A stretch of DNA of 64,000 nucleotides from Aureobasidium sp. EXF-3400 (taxonomy: Eukaryota > Ascomycota > Dothideomycetes > Dothideales > Saccotheciaceae): assembly GCA_024195585.1 (NCBI GenBank), contig SWBL01000029.1:62001-126000 (forward strand), given 5' to 3'. This document shows, in pieces, positions 25,212 to 37,117 of this stretch. Each line of letters begins with the position of its first letter. Position 1 is the first letter of the stretch. Under the pieces are notes generated by a model, which was given only the letters and a program-made list of their open reading frames with translations, was not told the origin of the DNA and searched no databases. The position numbers were made by a program, and so were the translations under genes.

Positions 25212-25942
25212 AACAGTGTTGCATCCGTTGTGCTTGTTTCTCTTCTCTGACCACTGTTTCCAAAAGTTATGCTTCCAAGGATGATTCGAAGATTGGAGGG
25301 GGAAGAGAGAGGCTAGAGAGCGAAAAGAACGAAAAGCGCTGTTGGAAAGTCGGGGTGGATTCACAAAAATGTGTCGTTTTTGTTAACACACCTGTTTACT
25401 ATATTTACATTTACGCATCCCGCCTGAGCGTTCAGGGATGTTTTTCTTGCTTTGTGTTTTCTCTCTTTCTTACCCTTCACCATCTCATGACCATTTGTGT
25501 ATTGCATTCGCCTCAAAAGCAAGGAGTAGGGATCTATTTTGCTGCAGCAAGAAGACAAGACCTTGGTCGTAGGAGAAAATTCTTACTGTGTGCGAGCTCT
25601 CACTCATTTGCTGTCTATGTCATTGCCCGCTTTTGTGTTTGACATGGTCGAGTCGTGTTGGGTAATCGTCTGCTGAAAATGCATTTGCTGGAGCTTTGAC
25701 GCATGCATCGCAGTGCAGTCGACACGGATAAAAAGCATCTGAAGTAATTCTTCAAAAAGATTGTTGTCAAGTTACCGAGTGATCACTGGCTAGGATTAAG
25801 ATGAAAAGTTAACTTTTTCTTCCGCCATCTCCAACTCCAACGCCTCTTGTTATATACAGATTTACATGAAATGGCCAAAGAGATCGGTCCGAATTATTGC
25901 TGGCGATTCCCCCCAACACAGATCTTTCCTCAGTCTTTGGTG
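25212..25942. other. Tail-to-tail intergenic region, 0.7 kb
   Basis: 3' flanks of BFR1 (+) and ALG1 (-). Small frames only; nothing recognised. Confidence 0.5.
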
Positions 25943-27490
25943 TTACACCACTTTCGATTCCACATTCTTTGCCTCATCTTCCCTCTTCAAACCCAACAAC
26001 TTTCCAGCAACAGGGAACCATTCATCCGTCCACCTCCTTTCACACTCCTGCATAGCACCTTTCCGTATCGCCGCCAACGTTCTAGCTCCTTTACTTCCGA
26101 ACAATTCTTCAAGCAGTGTTTCCAAGCCATCAGCGCTGGAAAAGCCAAATCCGTTTACGCCTTCGTGGACCAGTTCTTTCCAGGCTTCGAAGCGTGACCA
26201 TCCCACCACTGGCAACCCGGTGCCGAACATATCGACCACTTTCATGGGTAAGTCTACGCCCGAAGATGATGTGTGTAGGGAAACACCGAGGTCGGCGGAG
26301 GCGAGGAGGGAGGCGTAGTCTGCATTGCTCAACCATGCGGTCGCGATCTTGAAATTAGTGAGTTTCTTTTCCTTGGTGAGGGTGGAGATTTTGGAGAGGT
26401 AGTGGTCTTTCAAAGGACCTTTTCCTGTTATAATGGCGAGGATTTTGGGATAGGAGTGGTGGGTGGCCATGGAGACGGTTGCGGAGTAAGCGACCAAGGC
26501 GTCAAGTAGGATTGAAAAGTCTTCATCTGCGGTCCAGGAAGTAGAGCTGACGAGCAGTTTGTAACTGCCGTGATCGAGGTGTTTGGCGTAATGTGCTGTT
26601 TCGGGACATCTGTGTAGGAACTCGGAGCGTTGAGTTGGACTCAAAGGCTGGAATTGAGCAGCTGGTCGGTCGTGCAGGGGTGTAGCTTCGACGCCAAATC
26701 GCTGTTTCAACACTCTGGCCATGGCGTTGGTAACGCTGAAGTGAGCATTTGCAGCGCGAGCGACATAGCGCTCGTGCATTTCCGAGATTTGGACCAGAGG
26801 GTGCTTGTTTCCTAGTTTGAGGGCAAGAATGGTGTAGCCAAAGTTGTGCCAGTCGATGATCAGACGGGTATGGCGGATAAAGCACATAGCCTGTGCGATG
26901 GCCAGAGTAGGAATTGAAGGAGGATTCTGGACCAACATCCACTTTGTGGCTTTTGTGCGGTAACCACAGGCATGCCAGACAGTTCCAATCTGCCAGAGAA
27001 CCTTCAGAGGAGCGATGATAGGGAACAGCATCTTGTTTGCATTGCGAAGAGCCTCTGGTGGAGGAGCCAGAGGGATGACAGTAACGAAGCGATTGTTTTT
27101 GATTTCTGGCAGAAGCTCAGATTCCAGATAGCCAATCAGACTGACGCGGCCTCCATGAGCAGCTATACTGGCAACGTGATATTGCATGCGAGGACTTCTT
27201 CCAATATCACCTAAGACCAGGACAGTGACGGAAGCATCATTTGGTGCTCCAGGATTCTTGGCATAGTAAGCATATCCAGAGTGCTCGTTTTGTTTGTCGT
27301 CGTCAGAAAAGGAAGCCTCATCTACTGGATGGTTTTGTTGAGGGTCATAAGGAGAAGGTAGGGTGAGGATAAAAGCAGTGACCAGAGTTGATAAGGTGAC
27401 AGCAACGGGAAGGAGAATAGTCCAGAATAGGGATGAAAGCCATGAGCGACCAGGATGGCCACCACTTTCAATCAATGGTAAGTCGTCCAT
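25943..27490 (-). CDS. ALG1: ALG1, chitobiosyldiphosphodolichol beta-mannosyltransferase, 515 aa
   Basis: Adds the first mannose to dolichol-PP-GlcNAc2 on the cytosolic ER face, an essential step of N-glycan assembly. Intronless. One N-terminal membrane anchor (about residues 18-45, SLFWTILLPVAVTLSTLVTA) precedes a GT-B fold of family GT33. Conserved stretches: VLVLGDIGRSPRMQYHV, IIDWHNFGYTILAL, SSTSWTADEDFSILLDAL, ITGKGPLKDHY, and the donor-site region GVDLPMKVVDMFGTGLPVV with following E-rich segment. The frame extends 16 codons upstream but only from a GTG; ATG 27490 gives MDDLPLIES. Slightly longer than yeast Alg1 (449 aa) because of an acidic linker after the anchor. Confidence 0.95.
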   Translation of the reverse strand: MDDLPLIESGGHPGRSWLSSLFWTILLPVAVTLSTLVTAFILTLPSPYDPQQNHPVDEASFSDDDKQNEHSGYAYYAKNPGAPNDASVTVLVLGDIGRSPRMQYHVASIAAHGGRVSLIGYLESELLPEIKNNRFVTVIPLAPPPEALRNANKMLFPIIAPLKVLWQIGTVWHACGYRTKATKWMLVQNPPSIPTLAIAQAMCFIRHTRLIIDWHNFGYTILALKLGNKHPLVQISEMHERYVARAANAHFSVTNAMARVLKQRFGVEATPLHDRPAAQFQPLSPTQRSEFLHRCPETAHYAKHLDHGSYKLLVSSTSWTADEDFSILLDALVAYSATVSMATHHSYPKILAIITGKGPLKDHYLSKISTLTKEKKLTNFKIATAWLSNADYASLLASADLGVSLHTSSSGVDLPMKVVDMFGTGLPVVGWSRFEAWKELVHEGVNGFGFSSADGLETLLEELFGSKGARTLAAIRKGAMQECERRWTDEWFPVAGKLLGLKREDEAKNVESKVV

Positions 27491-27951
27491 ATTCAGTGAC
27501 CTTTCCTTGGGGAGATTGACAAGAAGGAGTAAGGCCACGACTCACGATAGAACTCTAGTAGAATAATGTCGACGTCACGGGCGATAGAAAGCTGGCAGAA
27601 GGTGGCTGTGTTTCAGCATGTGGATCTTTGCCAAGCACGGCGGACATGTGGGACAGGGCGGTGAGCGGCGGGCGGAACATGTTGATCTGGAGGCGGGAAG
27701 GGAAACCCTGATTCAGATCAAAGTTTAGACCAACCCCTGAACCCGACAGACTGACCAAGAAGAACAACCGCTAACGTCCATGACATATTCGCGATAAGAC
27801 ACAGTAGCGCACCTTCCAAAGATTCCTTTGTCTCGCTCCTTCCTTCGACAACCAACCTCTCTCCCGGCTTCAAAACACAAGGAAGCTTCGACTGTGCATC
27901 ACACCTGGACATGGAGGCCCAATAGAAAGACTGCAGTACTTAGCAACAAGC
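27491..27951. promoter_or_regulatory. Head-to-head promoter region, ALG1 / MSC2
   Basis: 461 bp between divergent start codons; no open frame of interest. No clear TATA box on either strand. Confidence 0.4.
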
Positions 27952-30769
27952 ATGACGACAGGCCGACCGCTCTCAATGAGCCAGGGCCCATCGTGGGCGT
28001 TAAACGACAGCCCCTTCGATGACGACCAAGCAACCGCCGCCCAAGCATTCGACAGCGGACTCGATTTTGAAGAGACGGATCAATTCAACCCCAATGGCCT
28101 GGCTCACGGAGGCCACACCAGAACATATTCATTCGCCGGTCCGAAGTCGCCCATACGAACGCCTGTGAAGCCTGCATTCAAGGGCCATCTTCGTCAAGGC
28201 TCTGGCTACGCTCTCTCGCCAGTCTCGGCTGCCTTCCCTGACCACATCCTCGACCACACACACGACTCGACCCCGGTCCGCGGTCACACCCATAGCCACA
28301 GCACCCATAGTAACTACAGCACACATAGCAACTACAGCGTCCACACACAATCCAACGGCCACGCCCACAACCATGCGCATACCCTCTCCCATGGCCACTC
28401 ACACGACCACTCGCACGACCATGGGCATACCCACAATCACAGTCATGATCATGACCACTCACATGCACCCCTCCATGCGACATCCTCAATGCCTTCAAAT
28501 AGCGCCTCAAGGTTCGTCATATAGATTTGGAGCTTGGGCTGCTCTTACTGACAAATCTAGGATACCCCAAATCTTGACCGGCATCCTCATACCCCTACCC
28601 TACCTCCTCGCATCCGCCGCTTACTCGACTCCCAATCCCGACTTCCCACCTCTATCCGCCTACGCGCGCCTGCAGCAGGCTGTACCAGCGGGCAAGAACA
28701 TTCAAGACTACAACAACGCACATCATGCCTCGAGTCTACTACAAGCGTGTACATTGACATCGGGCACCCTTCTCCTCATCGCTATATTAGCAAACATTCG
28801 CGCTTCAGAAAGAGGCTTGGATAAGCGGAAAGGCTCAAATGCTGGTATCACAAGTCCTGGGCCTCTGACCTTGCAGTCAATCGTTGCCATGGTCACGAGC
28901 ACCCTCAGAGTTGGTCTACCATACTATGCTGCTATCCAGATTGGCGGCCTACGAGTTGGCCTGGTCCTGTTGATGGCCCTTGCCTCAGGCTTATCTTGCT
29001 TTGACAGGCATTCCAAGTCCTTCTTTGCAAATTTCTCCGCTCGGCCCCTGACTCTGGCTGCACTCCTGCTTTGTCTCTTGAGTGATACATTCGGCTTGAC
29101 TATCTATGCTGATGTTTATCATCTCGCCACTGGCTACACAGCCCTTCTCATCTCCGTCTTCTTACTACACCCGCCCTTACCAGCAAATGGCTCATCTACC
29201 TCTCCTCTTATCGCCACTCCTTCGGATATCACCACGACTTTGTATGCTGGTGCCCTCCTTTCCGTCCTGACCATCGCCGCATCCATCGTCTTCTCCCTGG
29301 CACCCACCGTCACCCCCCTATCTATCACGTTTACCACATTCTCCATGGCCATCACTGCAGCTCTGGTCCTCTTTGCTCGTCCGTCACACCTTCGTACCAC
29401 CAAAAAGACTGGTCTGGCCTTGGGATGTCTCTTGTGTGCCGCTTCGTCTTTCCTCTTTTCTCCCAACACCTGGCCTGGCACTTTTTGTAATGGTGCTATC
29501 GCTGCTTTGTCCTACGTTGGCGTTCTTTACGATACTTCACACTCTCACGCACATACTCACGACCATTCCCATGCCCATGATGCTGGCCATACTCACGCTC
29601 ATACTTCTGCGCATACACATTGCAATCACCACCATGGTCACCAAAACCACACCCACACCGAAACATCACTATTCACCTCTTTCCTCCTCGCCCGCTGCCG
29701 ACCAGGCTCTCTCTTCCACAGCATCCTTTGCGAGCGCGACTCTCGCCGCATTGCTTACTTTACCTGCCTTAACTTTGGATTCATGCTTGTACAGGCCTTT
29801 TACGGATGGGTCAGTGGCTCGCTTGGTCTTCTCAGCGACACCGTCCACATGTTTTTTGACTGTCTGGCTCTAGTTATTGGTCTGGGTGCCGCCGTCGCCA
29901 GCAAGTGGCCCACAAGCCCTGAAATGCCTTTTGGCTGGGGCAAACTGAACGTACTCGCCGGCTTTGGAAATGGCATTTTCCTCATGCTGGTCAGTGTCGA
30001 GTTTATCTGGGAAGCAGTTGAAGGTATTATGGAAGGCACGGAGTTGCGCCACGTGGAAGAATTGCTGGTGGTTAGTACACTTGGCTTTCTGGTTAATATG
30101 GTTGGTCTTTTTGCTTTTGGACATGCACATCACGGTCATGATCATGGACACGATCACTCACACGGCCACGGCAACGAAAACATGCATGGAATATACCTCC
30201 ACGTTGCCGCCGACGCAGGAGGTTCTCTGGCCGTAATCCTCAGCACAATCCTCACACTCTGGAAACCTTGGTACCTGTGGGATCCTCTGGCCACCATCGT
30301 CATCGCCATTCTAATTTTCCTAGCTGCAGTTCCTTTGGTCAGAGACTCGGGCGGCAAATTACTGCTTGTTATTCCTGATGAGTTGGAATATGGACTCAAG
30401 AATGCGTTGCAGGAACTTAGCGGTTTGAGGGGTGTTACTGGGTATAAGGTGCCGAGGTTTTGGGTCGAGGATGATGTCGGGGGTGAGGATCATCATCATG
30501 ATGACCACCATGCACACGACCACTCACACGATCACTCCCACGATCATCATCACGACCACCACGACCACGACCATCATCACTCTCACGAAGAACCGAAGAA
30601 AAAAATCCTGGGCGTCATCCACGTCTCTTGCGCCAAAGCAGCAGACCCAGAAGACGTGCGAGAACGCGTAAGCAACTACTTTTTGCAATTGAACATGCAT
30701 GTGGTTGTTCAAGTGGAAAAAGAAGGAGAAGGACGGTGTTGGTGTGGTGGGGGTGTCAAAACCGGATAG
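27952..30769 (+). CDS. MSC2: MSC2-type CDF zinc transporter of the ER, 922 aa
   Basis: Cation diffusion facilitator that moves Zn2+ into the ER/secretory pathway in exchange for protons. Exons 27952-28511 and 28561-30769 join in the split codon AG|G after a 49-nt intron (donor GTTCGT, branch TACTGAC). Long multi-helix N-terminal region (about 190-550) precedes the six-helix CDF core. Both metal-binding HxxxD motifs are present: HMFFD in helix 2 (DTVHMFFDCLALVIG) and HVAAD in helix 5 (LHVAADAGGSLAVI). Four histidine-rich tracts occur: before the first helix, before the CDF core, in the 4-5 loop and in the C-terminal tail. Size fits fungal Msc2. Expected partner is a Zrg17-like protein elsewhere. 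Confidence 0.93.
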
Positions 30770-31306
30770 AGAAAGAAGAAGACAAACCAGAATCAGCAAT
30801 TCTGCAAGATCTGGCAAGAGGGAGGGAAAAGGAGGGATGAATGGATGAATGGATTTTCTGGTATAGAAAGAAGCATAGCATTAGCGCGGAATGGCATTTT
30901 TTGGATAGCCACAAGCAAATAACGAAATTCGAAATCGAAACAATCAATCATTCACACCGTCAATTTCCATCACGTTTCCCAATCTCGTGGGTATATCACG
31001 AGTTTTACAAACTCATCATACCGATTCGAAAAAAAAGTTCCAATCATGCGCAGTAGAGCAAGCAAGAAAGACAGCAGCAGTAAAAGACTTGCATTGAGAG
31101 AAAGAGAAAGAAGAAGAGCTAGCAACATGGAGAGTCTGAGAAGCTCTCCATTAAACGCCCCATGTCATTCTGTCGAACGACCCGATAACCCATGCATGCG
31201 AAACAGTGAAAGATACGAAATAAGAGCAGCAGGATGCCTTGTTCAGAGAATCTCCCGAGGAGAAAAGACATCCCCCCTTTCACCACCATAACACACAACA
31301 CACCAC
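30770..31306. other. Tail-to-tail intergenic region, 0.5 kb
   Basis: Between the 3' ends of MSC2 (+) and TOP2 (-); A-rich and purine-rich. No gene seen. Confidence 0.5.
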
Positions 31307-34300
31307 TTACTCGCTATCATCGTTAAACGTTTCTTCCTCCTCATCTTCCTCCTCCTCAAAATCATCTTCCTCGCTTTCCTCATCTTCGTCGTCAAGGACA
31401 TATTTGGCCTTAGGTTTAGCAGCAGCAGCTCTTCTCGAAGGTCTAGCTGCAGCAGGAGCTGCAGGAGATGTCTCGTCATCATCGCTCAGGATATCATTAG
31501 CGAGATCTTCATCCTCGTCTTCGCTGTCCAGAGCAGTCTTCTTGCGAGATGTAGCAGATGCTTTGGCGGTGGGTTTGTTAGCTGCAACAGCGGCGGCTTT
31601 GGATTGTTTGGCTGCGTATGCCTTTGCTGCGGGAGAAAGTGTCTTTGCTGGTGCTACTGCTGGTTTCTTTGCTTTTGCGGCGGTGGAGGCAGTGGGTTTT
31701 GTTGCAGTCTTGGAGATTGTCTTGAGGGGTTGGGGCTTGCGAGTCGAGAGAAGAATGCTGTCATCATCCATGTTTGCGTCTTCATCGTCGGAGAAGTTTG
31801 CTGCTGCCGTGGCTTGAGCAATGGGTTTGGCCGGTGTGCCCTTGGCGAGTTCTGCCCAATCTGTGTCATCGACGGGCTCGACGCTCTCCTTTCTACCATG
31901 TGAAGACTTGATGCTGTGACTTGCACCGGTACGGTGAGCAGAGTTGCTGAGGAGAGAGCGACCAGCTACTGCGCTAGGGATCTCCTTGACCATTTTACTG
32001 ATATCGCCGAGGTCGTCATCAGACATATCTTCATCTGAATCGGCAGCATACTTGACGGGCTTCTTTGCGGCAGCACGTCCAGCACGAGATGTGGTAGCAG
32101 GCTGAGCTGCGGGCTTCATACTTGCAGAGTCAAACATCTCGACATCATCTTCTCCCGAGTCAGACTCGATGACAGGCTTCTTTCTAGATGCAGACTTAGC
32201 GGCAGGCTTTGCAGCGGCCTTCACAGCTGGTTTGACTTCATCCTCGTCATCGGTATCCAGAGAAGTCTTAACCCTCCTCGCTGGTGCTTTGGCAACTGGC
32301 TCAGACACCATCTCAATGTCGTCGTCAGAGTCTTCAAGCTTGGTCATCTTCCTCTTCACCAGCGGCTTGGTGATGTCCGAAGGTGGGATAAGACCTGCTT
32401 TGACTGCCGGAGGTTGTTCAACAGGTTGTTGTTCAATGCCATCAACGACAGGGAAAACACCAGGTGGTTTGCTGGCCGCAGGCTTGGTAAGGAAATTATC
32501 AAGCAGGCTCGTCGCTCCCTTCGATACCTTGGACCTTGCTGCAGGAGCAGTTCTCGAAGCGGCAGTCGATTTGGCGGCGGTTTTCGGTTTCTTAGAAACA
32601 ACGAAGTCATCATCGTCGTCATTGTCGCTATCGTCTGACTTACGCTTCTTGCTGTTGCCCAAGAGACCGAGCTTGTGAGAAGTGCGACGGCCCTTGCTCT
32701 TGGACTTCTTCGCACGCGTCTCTTCAACCTCCAATTGAGTGTGCCACTCCTCGAGAAGCTCGTCCAAGTCCTTGGTCCAGAGATCCTTGGGTGCAAGCTT
32801 GATAAGAGCATCAACTTCGACCTCCTTGTCTCCGATCTGCTTGAGCAACTTCTCGACACGTTCTTGGGTCAGAGACCAAATGGCCATACCGAGAAGGTAG
32901 TCAAAGTCATTGAGACCAGGTGCAGCATCCTCAGCATCATCCTCTTCTTCGACAACTTCTTCAAATTCACCTTGCTTCTTGGCATCAGCCAGCTTGGGGA
33001 TGGGCTTGAAGTTGAGTTTGTGAAGCTCGGCAACAAGAACGGACTTCTTCTTCTTGGATACAACGAGCTTGCCGTCGATAATCATCTGAACGAAGCGAGA
33101 CTGGTTGCTCAATTTGTCAAGCTCCTTCTGCATCTCGTTGAGGAGGTATTGCTTTCTCTTCTCGTAAAATGCAAGACGGATGTGGTAGAACTCTTCCATG
33201 ATGTCAAGAGGAGTCTCGTACTTGTGGATGCGACCTTGACCGTCAAATGCGACCAAGTTGGTGGTTGCCATGGTTCTGCTAAGCTTGAACTGGTCTTCCA
33301 AACCCTTGTCAAGCGCCACCTTCATACCCTTGTCATCAAGCGTGATGATGAAGTGCACCTTTTCAGGTGTGTTGTACTCGCTGTAGTCCTTGATAAACGA
33401 AGGCGTCTTCTCGGCCTTGATGATCTCTTCGAGATGAGCCTTGAAGTCTTGAGTCCAGAAGCGGACAGGTAGTTCAGTGACCTCGACCGTGTTGTTGTCC
33501 TTGTGCTCAATCGTACCAGTGAACTTGAAACGACCATTGCCGATATCCTCGACATCTCCCTTCCAGCCACGGAACCAAGGCTGCATGGGCTTCATGTCTG
33601 ACTTTGAACTTCCTGCCATTCTGAGTTTGATATTCTCAATGACGTCTGCAGGATTGTAGTTGGGGATAGAAGTCGACCAACCAGTACCGATACCATCAGC
33701 ACCGTTGATCAGTACCATCGGGACAATGGGGATATAGGTTTCTGGCTCGATCGTCTTGCCATCATCGGTGTTGTATGTGAGAAGAGGCTCATCGTGGGCA
33801 TTGAAGATGCGACGAGCAAAAGGAGACAGACGGGTGTAAATGTAACGAGCGCTGGCTGCGTCGCTACCACCTTGAAGACGACTACCAAAGTTACCACTGG
33901 GTTCGAGCACGTTGATGTTGTTGGATCCGACAAAAGTCTGAGCAAGACCGATGATGGTCTGTTGCAAAGACGCTTCACCATACGAGTATGCAGTCAAACC
34001 TGAGACTGAACCAGCAAGCTCAACGACCTTGACATCCTTCTTCAGATTTCTCCTGAGAGCTGTGTACAAGATCTTGCGCTGGCCAGGCTTGAAACCATCG
34101 ACTAGCGAAGGAATGGAACGGAAGTTGTCAGCCATACTGAAGAGAATGAGCTCCTTGTTGATGAAATCATCATAAGTAATCTTCTCCTTGCCAGACATGT
34201 CGAGATAAGTTCCAGGTACAAAGTTCTGGAGCCACATCTTGCGGTCATCGGCCTTTTTCTTGCTGAAAGCCAGGTCGATCAACTGCTTCTCATGCTCTTG

Positions 34301-36640
34301 CATAGTGTGGAACTCCTTGAGATGCTTGTCTAGATCACTAAAGTAGATCTCGGCATCTCTGGTATCTGAAGTACCCAAACCCTTGTAGTACTTGTGGTCC
34401 CAACCCTTGTCATGGCCAGGCTCTTGTCTCCATGCCTCATACTCGGGCATCGTGAAGAAGTCTTTCTTTGCCTTGGGGAACTTCGGATCACCCTTCCATA
34501 CCTTGACGATAGGTGTGATGAATTCCAGAAGGAAGCCAGGAATCTTGAGCAAGCTGGGGAATTGGACTTGGAGGAAGTTGATCAGAAGACCCTTGATATG
34601 ACTGCCATCGTGATCCTGATCGGTCATGATCATCAAATGGCCATAGCGAAGACTCTTGGTGTCGGTGTACTCTTTTTTGTGCTGCAATCCCATAAACTGC
34701 TTGATGTTTTGAATTTCCTGGTTCTTCGAGATTTGGTCGATAGATGCATCGCGTACGTTCAACATCTTACCACGTAGAGGGAAAACACCGAAAAGATCCT
34801 GATTGACCACAGCGCGACCTGCAAGGGCAAGCATGGCGGCCGAGTCACCTTCTGTCAAGATCAAAGTACACTTGTAACCGTCCTTGGTACCAGCCTTGTT
34901 GGCATCTGTGAGCTTGGTGTTGCTCATACGAGTACGGCGGTTACCATCTGACTTCTTCAAGACCTGGTCGGCCTTTTGCTGGGCGAAGTGCATGATGTTG
35001 TTGACGGCCTCGGTCTTGGCGATATCCTTGAGGAACTTCTCGCTGAGTACACATTTGCTACCGAACTGAGAAGATTTTGTTGTGAGTTGTTCCTTCGTCT
35101 GAGAGTTGAAGGCTGGGTTGACGATCAAGCAGTTGACGAAAAGGAAGATGTGGTTACGGATTTGAGCAGGCTTGAGCGCCACACCACCCTTGTTCTTCTT
35201 CTTGACAATTTCGAGCAACTTGTTGACAATTTGGTCGGCGACATAGTTGACATGTGTTCCTCCTGAGGTAGTGGCAATTGAGTTGACAAATGAAACTTGC
35301 TGGAAAGAGCCATCGGAAACAGCGAAACCGACTTCCCAACGCTCATTGGGGTTGTCAGTCAGAATAACTTGGTTGTCCTTTCCCTCATTGATCAAGCTCT
35401 CGGTCTTGATGGCCTTGGTGTACATCTCCATGTACTGCTTGAACTTGTTAATTTTGATACGCGTATCGTTCAGGAAGACCTTGACGCCAGGACATGTTCC
35501 AGCCATGTCGTAAACACGGCGCTTGGCCAGAGCCTCGAAATCATCATCCATTTTGTCCATGTTGAACTTGGAGAAGTCTGGGTAGAAGGTGATTCTGGTG
35601 TAATCGTCGCTCTTGACCGAGGTGATCTTGGCCTTGTCCTTTTTTGTCATGTTGTCGTGCCATGTCTGAGAATACTTCTTTCCTTGTTTTGAGTCGACCG
35701 TCTCGAGGATGAATTTTGTACTGAAGACGTTACAAAGCTTTGCACCGTAACCGTTTCTTCCACCAGTGACCTTTTGCTCATCGTCGTCGTAGTTTGAGGA
35801 TGTCAGGAGGTGACCGAAGATCATCTCAGGAATGTAAATGCCCTCCTTTTCGTGCATCTCGACAGGAATACCACGACCATTGTTGCGCACCGAGATTTCG
35901 CCCTTCTCGCGATCGATCCAGACCTTGATTTCGTTCATGTTCTTGTCGCGTTGCTTGTTGTCGGCGGCGTTGACCAGAATTTCGTCGAAAATCTTGTACA
36001 GACCGGGTACGTAGCTGATCTCGCGGCTCTCGATGGCTTCGTTCTCGGAGTTGTAGACCCACATTTGCTTCTCCAGGCGTTCGACGGAGCCGATGTATGT
36101 GTCGGGACGCTTGATGATGTGCTCGAGTTGAGTGAGTTTTTGGTATTGCGAGGTGGCGCTGCCCTTCTTGGGCTTGGGCTGAACCATCTTGTCGTTATCA
36201 GAGGCATCCATCTCTGCACCTTCGGCTGCAAAACTCTCGTTATCGATCTCTTGTAGCGGCTTTGGTGCAGCCTTTTTCGCAGGAGCCTTCTTGGGGGCGG
36301 CTTTCTTGGGAGGAGTGTCTGCGAGCAGGCTGTCGTCGTCGTCGTTGTCGGAGTGAATGTCGGCGTCCGAGTTCTCGTCGTCGCTTACTGGTGTCGGTGG
36401 CTTCTTCGCGGTTGTTTTGGTCGTCTTGGTTGTCTTGAGAGTGGTTTGCTTCTTGGGAGCTGCCTTGGGTTTGGGTGCAGCTGCTGCTTTCTTTGCAGGA
36501 GCCTTCTTCTGTGAATGCCGTCAGAGGTGAGAGTGGGGAGAAGGAAACAAGACAATAGTTACGGCAGGAGCCTTCTTGGGAAGCTCAAAGTCACTGCTGG
36601 CATCCATGGCAAAGTCGGACTCTGCCATTGAGTCGTCCAT
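31307..36640 (-). CDS. TOP2: DNA topoisomerase II, 1759 aa
   Basis: ATP-dependent type IIA topoisomerase, nuclear, needed for chromosome decatenation. Exon 1 (36640-36563, 26 codons) joins exon 2 (36508-31307) in phase 0 over a 54-nt intron. Order: K/A-rich and acidic N-tail (1-125); GHKL ATPase with ILVNAADN near 204-210, NNGRGIP and GGRNGYGAKL; transducer with QTKEQLTT; TOPRIM with EGDSAA (E579) and DQDHDG (656-661); winged-helix/tower with the catalytic tyrosine Y915 in SARYIYTRL; coiled-coil gate; then a ~430-residue acidic, K/A/S-rich C-terminal tail. Every catalytic residue I can check is present. Length is at the upper end of the fungal range because of the two tails. Confidence 0.97.
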
Positions 36641-37117
36641 GATTGCGCCGGCTCTTGGGCTTGTATAAATAACAGTATTCAGTCAAAAGTCATGGATGGG
36701 TGAAGTGTGCGACAAGCCCTTCACTCTGGTCGTCTAGGTCACTGGGCGTATAGGTCGTTGGCTGGAAAGAAAGAAAAGACTCGAAGGGGCAATCACGAAT
36801 TCGCATGTGCAAGCTGCAGCCAAACTGTTTTGTTTACTCCACACCAAAACACCGACCCGACCCTGCAAATCGCTGGACAGCCTTGGCATCATTTCACGAC
36901 CATCACACGAAAAGTCGCGTCTGCATCAGGGTGATGCTCCTAGCAAGATTAAAACAAAAAAAAAAGGAACAAAAAATTCATCCCACGTCCTGCAAGTTAA
37001 GGACAAAGTAAAAGCGAAAAAAGAAATGCTCTTGAAAGAAGTTGTGCCAGACGAAACAGAAGATTGCTTTTCTTTCTAAAACCTATATCCCAACACTACG
37101 GGTGTCATAAAAGCCAT
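36641..37117. other. TOP2 promoter region
   Basis: Between tandem minus-strand genes; contains an A-rich run around 36950-36980 and no gene. Confidence 0.45.

Noticed and set aside
28373..28560. Upstream extension of the second MSC2 frame as an alternative start
   Set aside because: The true N-terminal exon (27952-28511) encodes the His-rich tail in another frame and joins by a proper intron.
32675..33472. Long plus-strand frame opposite TOP2
   Set aside because: Antisense shadow of TOP2 coding sequence; leucine/valine-rich with no recognisable fold.
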